A stretch of DNA of 64,000 bases. Origin: Cryptomeria japonica (Eukaryota; Streptophyta; Pinopsida; Cupressales; Cupressaceae). A model generated the notes under the pieces. It worked only from the letters and a program-made list of their open reading frames with translations, made no database searches and was not told the DNA's origin. Location: positions 531,936,291 to 532,000,290 of the forward strand of contig NC_081409.1 in assembly GCF_030272615.1 (NCBI RefSeq). Direction: 5' to 3'. The translations under genes were made by a program, and so were the position numbers. Below are positions 37,026 through 49,130 of this stretch, piece after piece (the first letter of the stretch is position 1; every line of letters begins with the position of its first letter).

Positions 37026-37473
37026 GGTGGTGGGACTCGTTCTAAAGAGGATGACTAAGGTAAGGTAAAGGACGTGCAAGTTTTACATGATCTCATAGTT
37101 GTCACTGAACCGCAATGACGAGAAGCTTGACTGTTAAGCACCACAAACCAGTGACAAAAGGCAAAACACTTAGAGAAATTTTTTTGTCCGTTGGAGCCAA
37201 TTTTTGAATTTGATTTATGAATTAATTGCCGAAGCATGTGGCATAATTGACTCTAATCAATGCTCAGTTACTGTAATAATCCTTACATGAGTTGAAACTT
37301 TTTGCATGATTTCAAGGAATTTTGTAGAAGAACTAGTGCACAGGGCAACATTTCTCAAGCAACAAGTAAGTTTCTTGCAATTGTTTAACAATTACAGTTT
37401 GCTTGGTGTCACTGGATGTTTGAATTTCCAAAGAGTCTATTTGAAATTCCATTGAAATAAATATAATTCTAAG

Positions 37474-40400
37474 ATGGTACCACAAAGAGAATTCAGAGGG
37501 AAGGTTGATTATTAGGAGAGAGCCATTTGTGATGATTTTCTAGAGCAATTAACTCAGTCCACTAATAGTTCAACTAGAATAAAGGAATTGGTGCCTAAGT
37601 CTCCCCGCCCGAGAATTAGCGATGGTCTATATGATAAACAGAATTGGCTGAGAGATGCCTAGATAGGAATGACAGGCCTGGGACTCTTCAAAGTGGGATT
37701 TAGTTAACAAAATTCCCTTGCTCCAATTAATAGCATATGGGAGCTAGATGTTGGGAAGCTTATAGTCCTTGGGGTTTTCATGGACGTGGATTTGTTAACC
37801 CAATTGTAAACAATTATAATCCCAATACTAGGACTGTGAGGAATTTAAATGGTGGGTCTCTAATTGAAATAAATGATGATGAGTTCAGGAGAGTTTTCTG
37901 ACTTAGTGAGGTGTCAAATTATTTAGAGCCTATCAATTTTGAAATGCTGGCAAAGGTCTACGAGGCATAGAGAGATCACCTCAGAAATGGCCCCTTGAAA
38001 GAATTCTTTGCCAAAATAGGAGGACTGACAGTAGTAGGCCTGAGCACCATGGAACCTTTCTCCTTAGATTTATTTACTTTGAGGGCTAAGGGAATGTATT
38101 GGTCCTTATGTCAAATTCTTGGGGAAGATGCAGAAACTACCATGCCAACCCACTATATGCTCATGATAACACAAATTTTGAACCCATCTCTGGCAGTGAC
38201 TTTTGATTTTGCACCTTATCTCACTAATGCCATTCATGAGGGATTGATAGGGATAAAGAATGCTAAGGTGGATAGACCTTTTGGATGGTATTCTCTCCTC
38301 ATGCACATGTTTTTATTCAAAGGTGCTGAATATTTTGCTAGTGAAACAGACTTGCTTAAGGAGAAAGATGGAGACGAGATGCATGTTCAGTTATGAAGCA
38401 CAATTTTGTCTTGGGATAGAGAAGATGCAAGTTACTTAAAGTTTGATAGATTTTTTGCATCTAGGCTTAGAATCCTTTTGTGCCCACAAAACCCTTGGAT
38501 TCATAAAGCTCTCCTGGAATTCCTTAGGCCTAAAGAATTTGCTGAAGACATAAAAATTGTACACAATTGGAGTGATATATATTTGTACCCAGTCTCCACT
38601 ATGTTTAGAGTTTATGCTCTTAGAGGAACTCCATATCTGCTGCCCTATCAAGTCCCTTTGAAGATAGGAATTACTAAGGTCCTGAGACAAATTGGAGGCC
38701 TACAGGAAGCAAAATTGACTAATGAGGGGAAGGGAACAATTTTCCCAACTATTACCCTAGTACATCAGTTTGTAATCACCAAGGGTGGTTGGACACATTT
38801 GGATGATTTCTTTCAGCCATATAGGTTATCTACTGCAGTGGTGAGGTTTTCTAATCCAAAGGATTTCTTTAACAACATGTTTAAGAAGAGGGCCAGATGT
38901 GTAGGTAAGGCCCACCAGTTTCACTTCCCTGAGGATTTAATAAGGAATGAGTTCAATTTAGATGAGCAAGAAGTTAGGAAGAAAAAATGGATAGCCTTCA
39001 AGAAAACTTTGGACTTCATTCACCATTTTGATAGCAAGTATGATCCCTTGGTTAGCTTTCATCCTTTTCAAGAAAAGATCAAGTTTTTGGTAGTTTATTT
39101 TGAGGATTTAATGCAAACCTTGAAGGAGAAGAAGGAAGTTGTGATGAAAGATAATCCTAAAAAGGCTAAACTGGTTTTAGCCAAGCCTTCCTATGCCAAG
39201 GTGATTCCCCCAGGTGAATATGTAATGTATAAAAGGTCAAAATATAGTGTACTAATGCCGATAAGAGATGACTTTCTACTTCAAAAGGAAAAAGGGAAAT
39301 AGAAGATGTGGTTGAGGTCTAAAATTCCCCTAAAACAAAGAGGGTAGGGAAGGAAGTGAAAACAAGTGAGATTTTGTATTCTCCTTCCCAATCCCCAATA
39401 CATGTAGAAGATGAGCAAGCAGTAGCAAAGCAGCTGTTGCAATTAGGAAGTCTTGGGGAAATTGCTTACAAATATGAAGAGTTGCAAGAAGGAATGCTAG
39501 AGGAACCAGCAAGTGCTCAAATTAACTTGACTATGGAGGAATTCAGAGGTAAAGAATTGGACCCTATCATTAAGTAGGCCAGTGAGGAGTTTCTAGCAGA
39601 TGATAGTTTTGTCAAAATAAGATCCTTTTTGCAGTTTGTTTGAAGAAAAAATATAGAACAATTCAAGGAAAGATGTGAGAAGAGGAGAAATGAATGTTCT
39701 CACAAAGATACGTTTGCGGTTGAGGTAGATGTAAAGCAAGAAATGTTGACAAAATTTGAGACCATTACCCTAGGGAAAGGAAGGAAGATAATTGCAGAAG
39801 CTGGAGTTTTGATTCTCCCTGAATGGGACATAGCAGATGCATTATTTCTTGAAGCAGTAAGGAAGGAAACAAAGCCCCTGAGGGAATGACCTATAGTAAT
39901 GATCATGTTACCTTAGTGATATGGTCATTAAGAAGGGAGGAGAGCAAAAAGAGGAAAGACTCATTAGAAGCCAACTATTCTGGAGGCATGATTGTGAAGA
40001 GAGTGAAGGACACAGGGGTGGTGGATGTTGCTAGTACAATTTTGGAATCCACAAAATTCAATATGGTTGTAGCTGATAAAGAGGCCAAGGAAAAGGTTGA
40101 TTTCCAGGTAAAGTTGGAGTTAAACCTAAAATCCTATAATGAGGCTAAAATTGAAATAGCTCAAAAGGATAGTACAATTGCAAAATTGAAGAATCAAATA
40201 GCAGGGCAACATCAAAAAGGTGAATCTTCTACCTTGATGACTGCCTCCTCTCTAGCCAAACCTCCATCTACTATCCCAATCATTGAGTTTCCCCCTTCCC
40301 CTATGACTCCTAGTTTCCAATCTACTGAGACTATCTAGGATGAAATGGAAAAATTGAAGTAGGATGAGGCCATGTTTGCATGTAAATATGAGGAGAATAT

Positions 40401-41038
40401 CAGGGGCAAAATTTTCAAGTTTGCTGGCATAGTAGGGCCTTCTATTGTGTATATATATATATGAAAATATTTTTGAGCATGTTGACTTCTTTAAAGGAGG
40501 ACAAGGCTATTTTGGAGCCAATTTTGAATAAATGGATGGCTAGGGAGGTGGATTTGGAACTTATGTGCTCATCCCATGAAGAGGCAGATGCTGATGCCAC
40601 TATTAAATCCACTTGTGAGTTGGTAAAAGGTATGTCTAGGTTGGCAGAGGGAAGAGTTGGTCTAGAAAGAAAAGAAAACCTTTATAGAAAAGAGTATGTT
40701 GACCAAAAGTTTGAATTATTTCCTAGGGGTTTTGTTAGCACCAGCAAGTTAAAGATGAAGAAGTATGGCTTGGAGAGTTAGGCCATAAATTATCACAATG
40801 GATAAATGATGTCATCAATTTAGATGATACATCTTTATTCATTCGAACAATTGAGGAAATTGAAAAGATAAAGTCACATTATGGTTTTCTGGAAACTGAA
40901 GTTAAGCAGTTAGGGATTACATGGAAAAGATTAAATAGGTTGAAGAAGAAAATTGTTAGCTTCTATTGGCCTAGTGATGACATGTTCAAAGAATGGAAAG
41001 ATAAATATGTGATGCAAGAAGCAGAGGCTCAAGAATAG
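37474..41038 (+). pseudogene. U3 ORF of element A, 3' LTR copy
   Basis: ATG 37474 (MVPQREFRGKVDY) opens the frame. Best preserved are 37995-38396 and 38406-39302, separated by one TAG; the second is 298 codons without a stop. They read through FAPYLTNAIHEGLIGI, LLMHMFLFKGAEYFASE, DIYLYPVSTMFRVYALRGTP and KWIAFKKTLDFIHHFDS. Frameshifts follow near 39300, 39880 and 40760. The C-terminal third has a coiled coil (40080-40200: KLELNLKSYNEAKIEIAQKD, then KDSTIAKLKNQIAG) and a Pro-rich linker (IEFPPSPMTPSFQ). In a full transcript this copy would lie in the 3' end of the genomic RNA. No known family is recognised. Role unknown; a structural or chromatin-interacting partner would fit the coiled coil but is a guess. 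Confidence 0.62.
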
Positions 41039-41315
41039 TCAATTGATGCTGCAACATTGTAACAAACCTCAGAAAATTTGGAAGTGGTTAGCTCTTGTAA
41101 CTGCTTGTTTTAGGCTAATCGTATTTTTGAGGAATTAAATACACCTGGCACTCGACCTATGAATACTGAGAGGTCTCTTGGCCTCTATCCAGCTGGTTAA
41201 CTAATTGGTTTTCCTCCTATTTCCTTTAGTAAGAATTGTAACCCTTTTTTGAGAGGGAATTATGGCTATAACAAAATTTCCTAGGAAAGTCCGGAGCTTG
41301 TTGCATCCATATCTC

Positions 41316-41322
41316 TATAAAT
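41316..41322 (+). promoter_or_regulatory. TATA box of the element A LTR (3')
   Basis: TATAAAT in the same context as 15497-15503. Confidence 0.58.
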
Positions 41323-42124
41323 GGATACCAGGACTATTTAGGAAATCATCACAAGAATTTTGTAATAAAACTTTGGAAAAATGTATTTAGGGTTTGACTG
41401 GTCTTTGGAAAATCATTCTTGAGTTGTGTAGAATTTGATGGAAAGTATTAATAGAGAGACTAGAGCATTTTAATTCTTAATTCCTATTGTCTTCATGTCT
41501 TTATGATTGGCTACCATTTTGATTAAATGATTTAGGATTGTTTAATTGAATGATTTGCAAGGCAATTTATGAGAATGAGTTTAGGTTGTTCCCTCAAGGA
41601 GGGAAATTAGATATACTTAAACTCTTTTCATTGGTAACTAGTGATTCTTACTTGAGTTTGATGACTGGATTTATGCATATGGTGAGAGTTTATATATGTT
41701 AGCCATATGTAGATTTAGTTAAATAACTATAATGGCATGTATGTGAAATATTTTCTGTCAGTTCTTGCCCAATTTTGAGTGACTCTGAAGCCCAAATAAG
41801 GCACTGGTATAGCTTGTTAAGGTTCATGTTTTTTTTGATGATCAATGAAAATGAATTCAAGTCTTTCTTTTATGTCTAGTTATGTTTAAAGGTGTAGGGT
41901 TTGTAGGAGTTGACACTTGTCTTCTGTAAATTTTCAATTGCATAAATTGATCTAGGAGGTATACCCACCTAAGATTAAGTTTAAGTTTGAAGTGAAGAAG
42001 GTTTTTGTGTAAATCTTGTTAAATGTTGCCTTTTTTTTCTGTTTCATGTTGTTTCTCTCCATAATTGACATAGGTTTGAGAATTCTAATAGAGAAAACAA
42101 AACAATCAGAAATTGAGAATAACA

Positions 42125-42129
42125 ACTGG
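42125..42129. repeat. Right target-site duplication of element A
   Basis: ACTGG, four of five bases matching GCTGG at 9958-9962. Confidence 0.8.
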
Positions 42130-43391
42130 CATATATGTATCATGAGATGCATGAGATCATATATTGAGATATGAAGAGCATGGCTGCTGGCGTTCTTATT
42201 CTATAAATATGGGCATGGGAGCATATCCCAGTGTGCAGGCTAGTGGTTGATGATTTGAGAGAGCCACATCAACCCATTGTGTACTGATATTCAGGTTATT
42301 TGATGCAGCCCCACTTGTAGAAGATAGGTTTCTGGAGATGCCAGTTGGATGACATGATTGTAGTTGTCTGGAGGCCTTATAAGGGTTTAGAGGAGTGGGA
42401 TGACTGGAGGTGTGAGCATAGATTGATGTTTATGACATACCCACTCATTAGGAGATCATAGACAGTTATTGAGCAATTTGTTGTTTGCCGAGTGATGAGG
42501 CAATATGGGCGAGTGTAGGCTATTTCATAGGATTTTATTGCTTATGCTCGGTTTAGGGATGAGGAGAGGAAGGGATGGGGGCTGAAGTAATCCTATGACC
42601 TAGTGGTATAGGAGTTGATAGCCCTCCAGCCACAACACTGGAATTATTTAGAGGATATTGCTGATGTGGTGGTGACTCCAGAGTATAGGGATGAGTCCTT
42701 GAGACATCCATTATCATGGTTTATAGATCTAGGAGAGTGAGCACCTCAGATTGATGAGGGTAGAGAGGACATACCAACTCAGGGTCAAGTACATGGATAA
42801 AGAGTAGATCCACCTAGGCGGACAAGAGGTGATCCTGGTGCGAGCAGTGGTAGGGCACTAGTGACTAGTTAGCAAGGGAGGAGGGGAAAGGGTGGTTCAT
42901 TGGGTGTAGTTAGTGGTGAGGGAGGTGGAGTTTAGGGTGCAGGGGCTAGATGTGGTATTGGTGGTGAGGGGGAGATGGGAGAGAGATTTGTGCCTTGATA
43001 GGTGTGATAGCGGAGGGATGAGCTGATTGAGGGAGGAGAGGAGGAGATACCTTGGGGATAGATGCCAACGAATATGATCTGTATGCTATGAGGGAAGGCG
43101 AGGACTCTCCAGACACAGTTGGTAGTCACATAGACCTAGGTTACAAAGCATGATTAGGAGGTGTTGAGATTATGAGGAGAGTTAGCTACCTCTTGACGTA
43201 CGGTTCTGCATCAGTCTAGCTGAGCCATGTATTATGTGGCAGCATAGAGTGCATCAGTGTCGACAGATAGATAGGTGGCTCCTTAATCATAGTACATGGC
43301 TAGATTAGAGGGAGTACAGGCACCTTGACAATTTGATGTTCCGTAGGCACCTCCTCCTCCACCAAGCGATGAGGGAGAGGACCAGAGCTAG
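42130..43391 (+). pseudogene. Plant mobile domain gene, copy 1, 3' part
   Basis: Continues exon 2 after element A. It aligns with 58666-59892 of copy 2: tyrosine-rich YVSXEMHEI-type text, then the W-E-H-L/I-P signature region, a Gly/Arg-rich tail (about 42780-42970), a helical C-terminal segment and a Pro-rich end (APPPPPSDEGEDQS) before TAG 43389-43391. Many stops and shifts make it non-functional. No frame above 80 codons survives. Confidence 0.65.
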
Positions 43392-43727
43392 ATTTTTATA
43401 GGCTTTGTATTATTTTGTACACCCCATTTTTGTAGTTTATGTGATTCTTGCCACGATGGACATTATTTATGACCATTTATATCATTTTTACCCCTTTGAA
43501 ATTGAAATTTTGATGAGATATATACGACACATGATTTGATCGTATTGTTCTTGTGTTGAGTTATATGAGATGTCTTGTGAGATGTCCTTCTATATGCATT
43601 TTTCTACATGATATTGTAAATGAATGCATTTGTTTTCAGTATGTATGTAATGTAGATGAATATGGATGTTTTTGTGTCATTTTCATATGAAATAAATGAT
43701 AAAAATGATGAGCTAATGATGTAAATG

Positions 43728-43771
<44 letters not shown>

Positions 43772-45230
43772 TATTTCCATGTAATAATATGAATGCAAAT
43801 GAATGATTAATGAACTTATGGATCTATATATGATATGCTCATGTGAATCTAACATCTTATGTAAGATTTTAGATGTCGATGTTCAAGAACTCAGTCGTGT
43901 CGATAAAGTCAATTGACCACTTGGTGAAGAAATGATGATTGTTTCGAAGCTAGGTTCTCATTCAAAGAACAAAGAGATAAATTGTATTATGTTGAAATCA
44001 CTTGTAATGCACAAAATTAAGAATGAATGCAACCTAAAACTGAGTCACTGGAGTTTAATATTCTTTTTATCATCATTGAGAGGAAATGTAGGAATAAACA
44101 TAAGCATCAAAGCACAAAGATCCGGGATGACCTGAATGTCACATCTTTTTTAATATAGAAAGCGAACATAAGGATCAAGGCATAAAGAGACAGGATGACT
44201 TGAATGTTACCTACATGCAAACACACTAGACAAAGCATAGTTCCTTCCTTGTTATATGTAATATTGATTATCTTGTCCGCAATGACCCTTGTACCATTCA
44301 TATCCTAAGATAGATTAAGCATGTATCCAAATTGCATGATAAAGAAATTTACTCAAAACAAACAAGGAAATGATTCCAACCTCCCTGTAGCATACAAATA
44401 AATGGAGTCAAGGTATGTGTGGCGAGTTCACATTAATGTGAAGGCACTTATCACAGACACCCATCTTATGAGATGTGTTCAGATCATCAAAATCATTCCT
44501 ACAAGCAGAAAACAAAGAAAATTATCATGCCCCCAGTCCTTGCTCATCTTAGTTAAGATAGAATTCCTCAAGTTACTTAGAGGGAATAATAATCGAAAAC
44601 CAATTTAAAAGAAAACATTCAAAGAAAATTTCAATGTTTTCAGTGTTCTTTCTTTATGTATTTATTCAATGGTAAAACTCTATACTGGATAGGAGATAGG
44701 TGAATGACGTAGATTGGGCGACCTGGTACTACTGACATAAAGATGACTTGGTTGAACTACTTAGGACATTTAAATTGATTAATTGATCACCCTTAGACTA
44801 GGATGTTGATCGGTTTCAAGGCATGAGGGTTCCAAGGAGAACCAAGGTGTCACGAAAGCACTGAAGGATATATACAAGCTAAAGAAAAGATGCAAAAAAG
44901 AGGGAAAGAAAGTGGGAAATGCCAAATTTGCGTTGATAGATGGAGCACTTTAGTACAAGAGGCACCTATTTACCAGGTTTTCACTTGCTTGGTAAAGATT
45001 CTTTCTTTTTTTTTTTTTTACTACCCAGGTGCTTGTTTACCAGGTTTTCACCAAACCATTTTTCTGTCATATTTTGATTTTTTTGTTGTTTTCTCTATTA
45101 TCTTTTTTTTTCAGGACTTTTTCTGATTTTTTAGGATTTCTTCAGGACTTTTTCTGAGTTTTAGAATTTCTTCAGGACTTTTTTTGATTTTTTGGATTTC
45201 TTCAGGACTTTTTAGCTATACAGAGTGCTA
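43392..45230. other. Spacer between PMD copy 1 and the B integrase
   Basis: No gene supported. It is homologous to 59893-61480. It holds a (GT)n run at 43738-43767 and an imperfect ~69-bp duplication (44100-44150 and 44169-44216, sharing GGATGACYTGAATGT). A pyrimidine-rich stretch at 45000-45110, purine-rich on the minus strand, could be a polypurine tract if the LTR extends this far. Confidence 0.55.
45112..45212. repeat. Short tandem repeat, ~30-bp unit, about 3.5 copies
   Basis: Units start TTCAGGACTTTTT and end GGATTTC or GAATTTC. Copy C has only one or two relics near 61390-61440. It lies just beyond the integrase end on the minus strand. Confidence 0.85.
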
Positions 45231-46300
45231 GAGCAAAGAATGCTAGGTGTAGAATTTCTTCAAGTGGATGGTGTTGATCAATTCATGAAGTTGTTCTCCT
45301 TCCGATGTTGAGAGTTGATAAGCGCTAGAGCCAAAGGTTGTAGTAGTGATGTAGGGACCCAACCAGTTGGGTTCAAACTTCCCCTTTTGTTCTTGAAACT
45401 GTTGATTTTTAGGATTCTCTCTTAAAACAAGGTCACCAACCTAAAATTCTCTTTGTCGAACTTTCTTGTTATAACCTCTAGACATTCTTTTCTGATAATC
45501 TCTTAGATGATCGAGCACCACTTGCCGATGTTCATCTAGCAATTTGAGTTCTTGCAATCTAGATATTCTATGATATTCATCAGTGATAAGACCTTGCGGA
45601 GAAACTCTCAAAGACGAGATTTCCACCTCTATAGGAAAGACTGCTTCAGCCCCATATACAAAAGAAAATGGTGTATCTCCTGCAGGTGTTCTGATACTTG
45701 TTCAATAAGCCCATAGTACTAGATTGAGCTACAGATGCCAATCCTTTGTAGATTTGTTGACCATTCTGTATAAGATAGTCAGTAAATTTTTATTAGATGC
45801 TTCAGCCTGGTCATTACCTTGAGGGTAATATATAGAAGACTAATGCTGATTAATTTTAAACTTTTTGCAGAGCTCATCTAGATCCTTGTTTTTGAATTGC
45901 CCTCCATTGTCAATCACAATCGAAGAAGGTATGCCATACCTGCAGATGATATAGTTAAGAATTAACATAGATACATGTTTGTTGGTTGCTTTGATTAGAA
46001 AAACTGCTTCAACACACTTGGTGAAGTATTTAGTTGTAGTTATGATAAACTTGTGTACATTAGAGGATACAGGATAAATTTGGATGATGAGATCAAACGC
46101 CCATTTCTAAAAAGGCAAATGTGTGATAAAAGGTATTAGATCTCTTACTAGAGCATGTATGAGATGCCCATGTAGTTGACATTTCTCACAAGTTTTAGCA
46201 AATTTTATAGCATCTTTTTCCATATCTAGCCAATAGTAGCCAACTCTTAGTAGTTTCTAAGCTAAAGTTAACTATTTGAATGAGATCCATAAATACCTTC
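45231..46300 (-). pseudogene. Integrase of element B, main part
   Basis: Minus-strand integrase, aligned with the better copy in C. The clearest fragment is at 45441-45626 (RISRLQELKLLDEHRQVVLDHL, then KRMSRGYNKKVRQREF), followed by a GPY/F-type end (KFEPNWLGPYI) near 45350. Upstream parts carry many stops and shifts. Its N-terminal zinc finger is separated from the rest by element D at 46301. Confidence 0.75.
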
Positions 46301-48050
46301 TATTGGACACAATGAATCACTAAGAGGAGGGTGAATCAGTGATTTAAACAATTTTTACTTAATCAGAGCTATACTTGTTCAATATGAAATAAACAAAATG
46401 TAGACCAATTACCAAAGCAATACAAACAACATGTGTAGGAGAAATATCTAAAAGATTAATACAATACACACATGAAGATGCAACACATAACACCAGATGT
46501 ATGAGGAAAACTCAATGTGGGAAAAACCTCGGTGAGAATAGCTGTTGGAGATCTTTTGCTCCAATCCAGCCTCACAATGAAAAGATCTGATTACAAATTT
46601 TAGGGCACCACCAACCCCTAATTTATGTACACCAACTCAAAGGAGCACCAGCCCCTACACAATTTATAGGCTACAACATAAAGGAGTTGCAACCCCTTCA
46701 CTAAGTACCTAATCAGTAAAAACAATATGAAAACTTAGATATACAAATGAGATCCTTGCTGCAACTGAATTTTTGCAACCCTTCAAAGCTTTGCACTACC
46801 AGTTTCTATCTTACCGATTCGTATCAACTCAACACACACTGCAACTTAACCTTTTTGCTGGTTCTAACTCTACTTAATCTTCTCTCCCTCTATTCTGCTG
46901 AATTCAAATCACACTTGGTCACTCTCTATTAGGTACCGCTTCTTTCAGTTTGTCACCCCTGCATTCTATGCTCACTCTACCAGTTTGTTCCTTACACCAG
47001 TTTACCCCGCTTCTCCTTACCGATACAATCTTCACTCACAAACACTTCAAGTATTTATCTCTTCGACTCTTAGACAAAAAATTCACTCTCCTTCACCCTT
47101 CAACAAACATACTATTTGTCTTAGGTCACCATATTAGAACTAAAGTTTTCCCACCAAAAATCAATTCAAACTGAGGGTGGCTAGGGTATCCTTCTACAGA
47201 CCAAATCTCCATCCAATCTGATTTGATCCGCCTTGGATCGCACACCTGTTTTGGAGGAATAAGCCATCACTTATTTTCCAACTGTCCAAAGTATGTTTGC
47301 CAAAATAGAAAACCCGACCATGACCTCCGGCCTTGAAATGTGTTGACTCATTTATGACCCATTTGTTTCCTTCTTGAGGTCCTCTTGCAATACAATTTCC
47401 TTACTTTGATCCAGGTACCTACAACTCCCTGATATTTCTCTGTGATTCATTCTTTCTCGAGTCGCATCAATCTATTATCGACCCATGATTTGTGGTTGTT
47501 TCATTTAATATTGACTAACTGCTCCAACAACCATGTCGATAAACTTCACCGACCTCTGCATGATCACCACCTCAGCTCCATGTGGCATCACATCGGCATA
47601 CACTCAACTCACCGATATGGGATCGGTTTAAACTTGAATATTCAACAAACTCATACCAACACAAGCCCTTACTAGTAAAACCTTCTCCTACTACTATCCG
47701 ACAACATACACTACACCGATAGCTCAACTTTACCTCTGGTAGTTTGTGATCTCTTTTTCACTCTGCATCTTTATCACAAACATTATCACAAACAAATAGC
47801 CAACCTTCATATCGGTTAAAATTTGACATGCCAACACACAACTTCATATCACCTCTTACTGGTGATGTCACTGGCAGTCTCAATACCTGCTTGTCTTCCA
47901 CACCTTCATACTTGTTTTGTCTTCCACCATACCAATTGCCAAGCCTTCATGTTAAACTTCCTTATGTCGGTTCTATCTTCTTTATACTAGGTTGACATAC
48001 CCTAACGATAGCCTGCAATACCAGTTGACATGAATGACAACTCAATGCTT
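46301..48050. mobile_element. Element D: 1.75-kb insertion in the B integrase
   Basis: ATACCTTC occurs at 46293-46300 and again at 48051-48058. Removing the insert and one copy gives a gap-free match to 62430-62460 in element C. If all 8 bp are duplication, a hAT-like transposon is possible, but the ends show no clear terminal inverted repeat. If only CCTTC is duplication, the insert is TATTGG...CTTATA, which one transition at each end would turn into a TG...CA solo LTR. A 7-bp hairpin (AATCACT/AGTGATT) lies at 46315-46344. No coding region is convincing; frames at 46747-47174 and 47442-47675 are low-complexity pyrimidine-rich. Confidence 0.75.
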
Positions 48051-48172
48051 ATACCTTCATGGACTTCAAATAATGCATGTTGGGACTCTTCAAGTTCTAG
48101 AAACCTACGAAAATTACTATCCAAACCTCACCTATACAAATCATTAGCAATAATGACATACCGTGAAGCATT
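48051..48172 (-). pseudogene. Integrase of element B, N-terminal fragment beyond D
   Basis: A short minus-strand segment matching the start of the C integrase (RCLETEESKHALSEAHEG region). It joins directly to 46300 once D is removed. Confidence 0.65.
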
Positions 48173-48760
48173 TTAGATTAGGTTTCTTTTCTCATTACGG
48201 GCAAGGTTATCAAGGATAATTTGCTCATGTAGGTAAGAGTAGATATGAATATAGTGAGATGAGTCATGTCCAATGATAGAACAGACCATTTGGGACTCAG
48301 GAAAATCATAAGCAGGATAATCAAGCTCTTCCACTAGGAATTCATAGTGATACTCAAATTCTTGTAGTTGTGGTATAGATGCCAATGTAGCCATAGCATC
48401 GACTGCTTTGTTTGTTGATCTGGGAATCTGCTGAAATGATATAAAGGTAAAGTATTTCTTAAAGTCATCAACCATTCTTTTGTAGGGTATCAGTTTTTCA
48501 TTTAGAGTTTGATATATATCATTGATCTGGTTGATTATTAGCTTAGAGTCACCATAGATATATAACTCAAAAACTTTCCATTCAATAGCTAGCTTGATTC
48601 CATTTACAAAGGCTTCATATTCTACAATATTGTTTGTACAAGGAAAGAGGATCTTGTATGCCTTTGGGATTGAGTGTTGTTGAGGAGTGATAAAAATAAT
48701 TCCAACACCAAAACCTTGTTGAGTAAAAGACCCATCAAAGAACATTTTCCAGGATCACTG
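48173..48760 (-). pseudogene. Second (archaeal-type) RNase H of element B
   Basis: A 190-codon open frame (48745-48173). Catalytic residues are visible in order: Asp in MFFDGSFTQQG, Glu in NNIVEYEAFVNGIK, Asp in LYIYGDSKL and Asp in STNKAVDAMATL. It lies between the usual RNase H and the integrase, the canonical Tat/Retand position. It degrades RNA in RNA-DNA hybrids. The domain is intact even though the flanking pol is not. Its family matches the domain that lies before RT in element A. Confidence 0.88.
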
Positions 48761-49130
48761 AGTAAGGTGCATTATGGATTCATTCAGAAATTCTCTGTGC
48801 AAAGGTTGATTGTCTTCAAGAGGAGCATCAACAAGTTGATCTGCAATGAATTGTCCTTTGATAGCTTTACATTCTATATATTCAATGTCAAATTATGTAA
48901 GTATCATAACCCACTTAGCCAATCTCACTGTAATCGTTTCCTTGTTGAGAAGATATTTGAGCGGATCTATCTTAGCCATTAGTTTGATAGAATGTGCTAG
49001 CATGTAATGTCTTAATTCCTGTGATGCAAAGACCAATGCCAGACAAGATTTCTCAGTAATAGTATAGTTCATCTCATAGGACACCAATGTTTAACTGATA
49101 TAATATATAGCTCTTTCCTTTTTATTCTCA
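48761..49130 (-). pseudogene. RNase H of element B
   Basis: The usual gypsy RNase H. The fragment at 48893-49087 reads VSYEMNYTITEKSCLALVFA and HYMLAHSIKLMAKIDPLKYL. A stop separates it from RT at 49132; further stops follow before the second RNase H. Confidence 0.82.

Larger units (their letters stand above)
35835..42124 (+). repeat. 3' LTR of element A (6,290 bp)
   Basis: Aligns with 9963-16282 throughout. Starts TGTTGTCAG and ends GAATAACA, followed by ACTGG. Holds the same five foldback repeats, U3 ORF and TATA box. Its U3 ORF keeps longer open stretches than the 5' copy. Confidence 0.88.

Noticed and set aside
46747-47174. Open frames in element D
   Set aside because: Composition-driven (pyrimidine-rich), no start context, domain or second copy to support them.
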